64,000 nt of DNA. It comes from Pelatocladus maniniholoensis HA4357-MV3 (GTDB lineage: Bacteria; Cyanobacteriota; Cyanobacteriia; Cyanobacteriales; Nostocaceae). The notes under the pieces are model-generated. The model saw only the letters and a program-made list of their open reading frames with translations, did not search any database and was not told the DNA's origin. Of this stretch, positions 62,374-64,000 are shown in pieces. The DNA lies in the NCBI GenBank assembly GCA_019359115.1, contig JAHHHW010000070.1, forward strand, positions 1 through 64,000, written 5' to 3'. Position 1 is the stretch's first letter; every line of letters begins with the position of its first letter. The translations under genes were made by a program, and so were the position numbers.

Positions 62374-63069
62374 CTACTGCCTTCCTACAGGAATATCTAA
62401 CACTTCCAAATTCAGTTGTTGAGCTGGATAATCTGTTAGAGAAAGTGAAATGCTTTTGACATCATCAAGCAAAGCTGTGGGAATGCTAACAGTACCAGTA
62501 TATGTTGGGCTGTTGTTTGGTAATTCTGATGGTAAACCATCTGTACTAGCACTCAGGGTTCGTCCTTTATCATCTGAGACATCTAAAAAACTGTAGAGGA
62601 AGCGTACAGAATCTTTACTTTTGTTCTGCATTTTAACTCGCAGTTGCAATGCACCGCCAGAATAACGAGCAGATTGTACCGAAAGACTGACGCCTTCATT
62701 TTCAGCAGAAACTGGAAATCCTGGCTGGGGTTTTTCTTCAACTTCTGTCTGGGGTTTGTCCTGTGGCTTCTGTTTGTTGTTAACAGTTTCGTCTTCTTCT
62801 TGTTCTGACTTAGGGGTTTTGGTTTTGCCCTCTATTCTTGCCTTTACAGTTTTGAGAATTTCTTGCTCTTTTAAAAGCACCAGCCCTTCATGCTGAGAGT
62901 TACCGCTTTTAGCACTGGCAAACTTGGTAGTGGGGCGAGAATCTGGTGCAGTCACACCTTTGAGTGCTTTACTACCAATATCAAATCCTAAAAAGGCACT
63001 TACAGAACCAGCTCCCAACATCAGGGCTAATAAAGTTAAAGTTAGAACTACGGTAGAATTTAGTTTCAT
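62374..63069 (-). CDS. Secreted or membrane-anchored protein with lipoprotein-like N-terminus
   Basis: This protein of about 231 residues has a hydrophobic N-terminal segment (about 6-26, VVLTLTLLALMLGAGSVSA) that could be a signal peptide. A charged, low-complexity region follows (about 65-115, PKSEQEEDETVNNKQKPQDK, probably disordered), then a beta-rich C-terminal domain (GVSLSVQSARYSGGALQLRV, RFLYSFLDVSDDKG). The domain resembles extracytoplasmic DUF4352-like immunoglobulin folds. The start ATG at 63069 is preferred to TTG 63078. Role is unknown. Confidence 0.7.
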   Translation of the reverse strand: MKLNSTVVLTLTLLALMLGAGSVSAFLGFDIGSKALKGVTAPDSRPTTKFASAKSGNSQHEGLVLLKEQEILKTVKARIEGKTKTPKSEQEEDETVNNKQKPQDKPQTEVEEKPQPGFPVSAENEGVSLSVQSARYSGGALQLRVKMQNKSKDSVRFLYSFLDVSDDKGRTLSASTDGLPSELPNNSPTYTGTVSIPTALLDDVKSISLSLTDYPAQQLNLEVLDIPVGRQ

Positions 63070-63243
63070 TGCTCGCAAGCTATGGCAAAAAAATATTGGA
63101 TTGTTTTAAACTGTGTTTTTCAGGGACTTAATTAATATTAGTCTGCACTATAGCAATATCAAATTATCTAGTGTTAAAACCTAAAAAGTAAGTTGCGATC
63201 GCACACAATTAATAAAATTATGCTATAATCTATCAGACAATAA

Positions 63244-63316
63244 CCAGGGTTGGCCGAGCGGTTGAGGCAGCGAACTCATAATTCGCCTTAGGCAGGTTCA
63301 ACTCCTGCACCCTGGA
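63244..63316 (+). tRNA. tRNA with CAU anticodon (Met elongator or Ile2)
   Basis: The 73-nt cloverleaf has acceptor CCAGGGT/ACCCTGG, D-arm GCC...GGC, anticodon stem GCGAA/TTCGC with loop CTCATAA (CAU), a 5-nt variable region and T-arm GCAGG-TTCAACT-CCTGC, then discriminator A. The C1-G72 pair and lack of a C1xA72 mismatch exclude the initiator tRNA. The D-arm and loop resemble the plastid tRNA-Ile(CAU) by memory, so it may be the lysidine-modified Ile2 tRNA rather than elongator Met. No CCA is encoded. Confidence 0.9.
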
Positions 63317-63391
63317 TTTCAAAAGTATTAGTTATGAGTTAAACAGTCAATAGTCTCTAACAGACTGCTGACTGTTGCTTATAGTAGAACC
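63317..63391. other. Spacer after the tRNA
   Basis: Short spacer with no gene; GTCAATAGTCTCTAACAGACTGCTGACTGTTG has weak inverted character. Confidence 0.3.
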
Positions 63392-63832
63392 TTAACGAGG
63401 AGGTATTTGTTCAAACCGAAACTCAGTACCAACCTTAAGCTTGTTAGCATTTAAGCCTGGAGACATTAACAGCGAAGTGTTGTAAGGATTGGGTAAATCG
63501 GGACTACGAAGATAAGGATCATTACTAACCTGTTGGTAGAGAATGTCTCGATAGAGAATGTGAACTAACTCACTATCTCTGGCTATTTGATTTTCCGGAA
63601 AACTGTTTCGGGAAAATGAACCAAGACCAAAAATATCGTTTATGTCGCTTTGACTGGTGATACTACCAAAAAAATCAGGAGAATTTTTAAAGTAAGCTCG
63701 TTCAAAAGCTTCATTTGGTGTTATATACTCATTATTCGATGTTTGTGCTTCATCTTGAGCTAAAGCCGGAATTGCGATCGCAGTAGTAAACATTACTAAT
63801 AATCCACCCAAAATTTTGAATTTTAAAGCCAT
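63392..63832 (-). CDS. Secreted hypothetical protein
   Basis: This 146-residue protein has a signal peptide (about 1-25, ILGGLLVMFTTAIAIPALAQ, cleavage after ALAQ). The mature part has no Cys and several aromatic residues (EAFERAYFKNSPDFFGS). AGAGGAAA lies 8 nt upstream of ATG 63832, which is preferred to the frame start at 63859. It probably faces the periplasm. No family was recognised. Confidence 0.75.
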   Translation of the reverse strand: MALKFKILGGLLVMFTTAIAIPALAQDEAQTSNNEYITPNEAFERAYFKNSPDFFGSITSQSDINDIFGLGSFSRNSFPENQIARDSELVHILYRDILYQQVSNDPYLRSPDLPNPYNTSLLMSPGLNANKLKVGTEFRFEQIPPR

Positions 63833-63859
63833 TTTTATTTTTCCTCTGTCTTTGTGCAA

Positions 63860-64000
63860 ATCTTCATTTATCCTTATCTTGAGAACTTCTAGTAGTGACT
63901 GTTAGTAGTTAGTGGTTAACAACTAATTACTACCTACTAATAAATTTAATGGTTATCTTTTTTACGCCTGTTTACTGAGAAGCTCAACCATTGGTTTAGC
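63860..64000. other. Right edge, no gene seen
   Basis: AT-rich DNA with TAGTAGTTAGTGGTTAAC-like repeats. It probably contains the promoter of the secreted protein gene. Nothing else can be supported. Confidence 0.3.

Noticed and set aside
62924-63109. Small plus-strand frame opposite the secreted-protein gene
   Set aside because: It is antisense to the N-terminus of the gene at 62374-63069 and has no ribosome binding site.

Overview
The window is cyanobacterial chromosome-type DNA, most likely from a filamentous, probably heterocystous (Nostocales-like) genome. The evidence is the many GCGATCGC (HIP1) octamers, a ferrochelatase with a C-terminal chlorophyll-binding-like helix, an FtsH of cyanobacterial type, a natFGH-bgtA-like amino acid transporter, DUF1822/DUF928/CHASE2 proteins, and very many short dispersed palindromes and 7-bp tandem repeats in intergenic DNA. 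No rRNA, CRISPR array or prophage was seen. One tRNA (CAU anticodon) lies near the right end.

Layout. 1-740: 3' part of a DDE transposase element. 741-2179: gene-poor, with a small ribbon-helix-helix ORF and a gene remnant. 2180-9854: three same-strand genes encoding a dynamin-like GTPase, a giant Hsp70/actin-fold ATPase (SrfB-like) and an unknown partner. 10075-15457: cysK and small hypothetical genes among repeats. 15849-22323: a module of sigma-region-4-like protein, DUF1822 protein, CHAT-protease/CHASE2 membrane protein and secreted DUF928 protein. 22434-29588: methyltransferase, hemH, two glycosyltransferases with a WcaF-like acetyltransferase, cobU and hypothetical genes. 29890-35082: ribosomal peptide (double-glycine leader) cluster with four precursors, a C39-peptidase ABC exporter and an HlyD adaptor. 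35354-39963: degenerate kinase-like protein, LuxR-type regulator, CHASE2 histidine kinase and a second DUF928 protein. 40415-45186: cupin enzyme and polar amino acid ABC transporter. 45169-49752: RND efflux pump and adaptor. 50026-53389: small membrane protein, RppA-like regulator, ftsH. 53683-54944: IS630-type element carrying two nested foldback insertions. 55027-56690: ParM-like actin and ParR-like ribbon-helix-helix protein. 56952-63859: DedA, Gfo/Idh/MocA oxidoreductase, queC, CBS membrane protein, secreted proteins and the tRNA.

How the genes work together. Two signalling modules pair a CHASE2 membrane sensor with a secreted DUF928 protein, one ending in a caspase-like CHAT protease and the other in a histidine kinase beside a LuxR-type regulator. 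The second directly follows the peptide-export cluster, so it may control it. The dynamin/Hsp70-like triad is the best candidate for an incompletely described system. The repeats are also informative: a 123-bp MITE shares its end with the transposase element at the left edge, and small repeats have inserted in frame into several coding regions.
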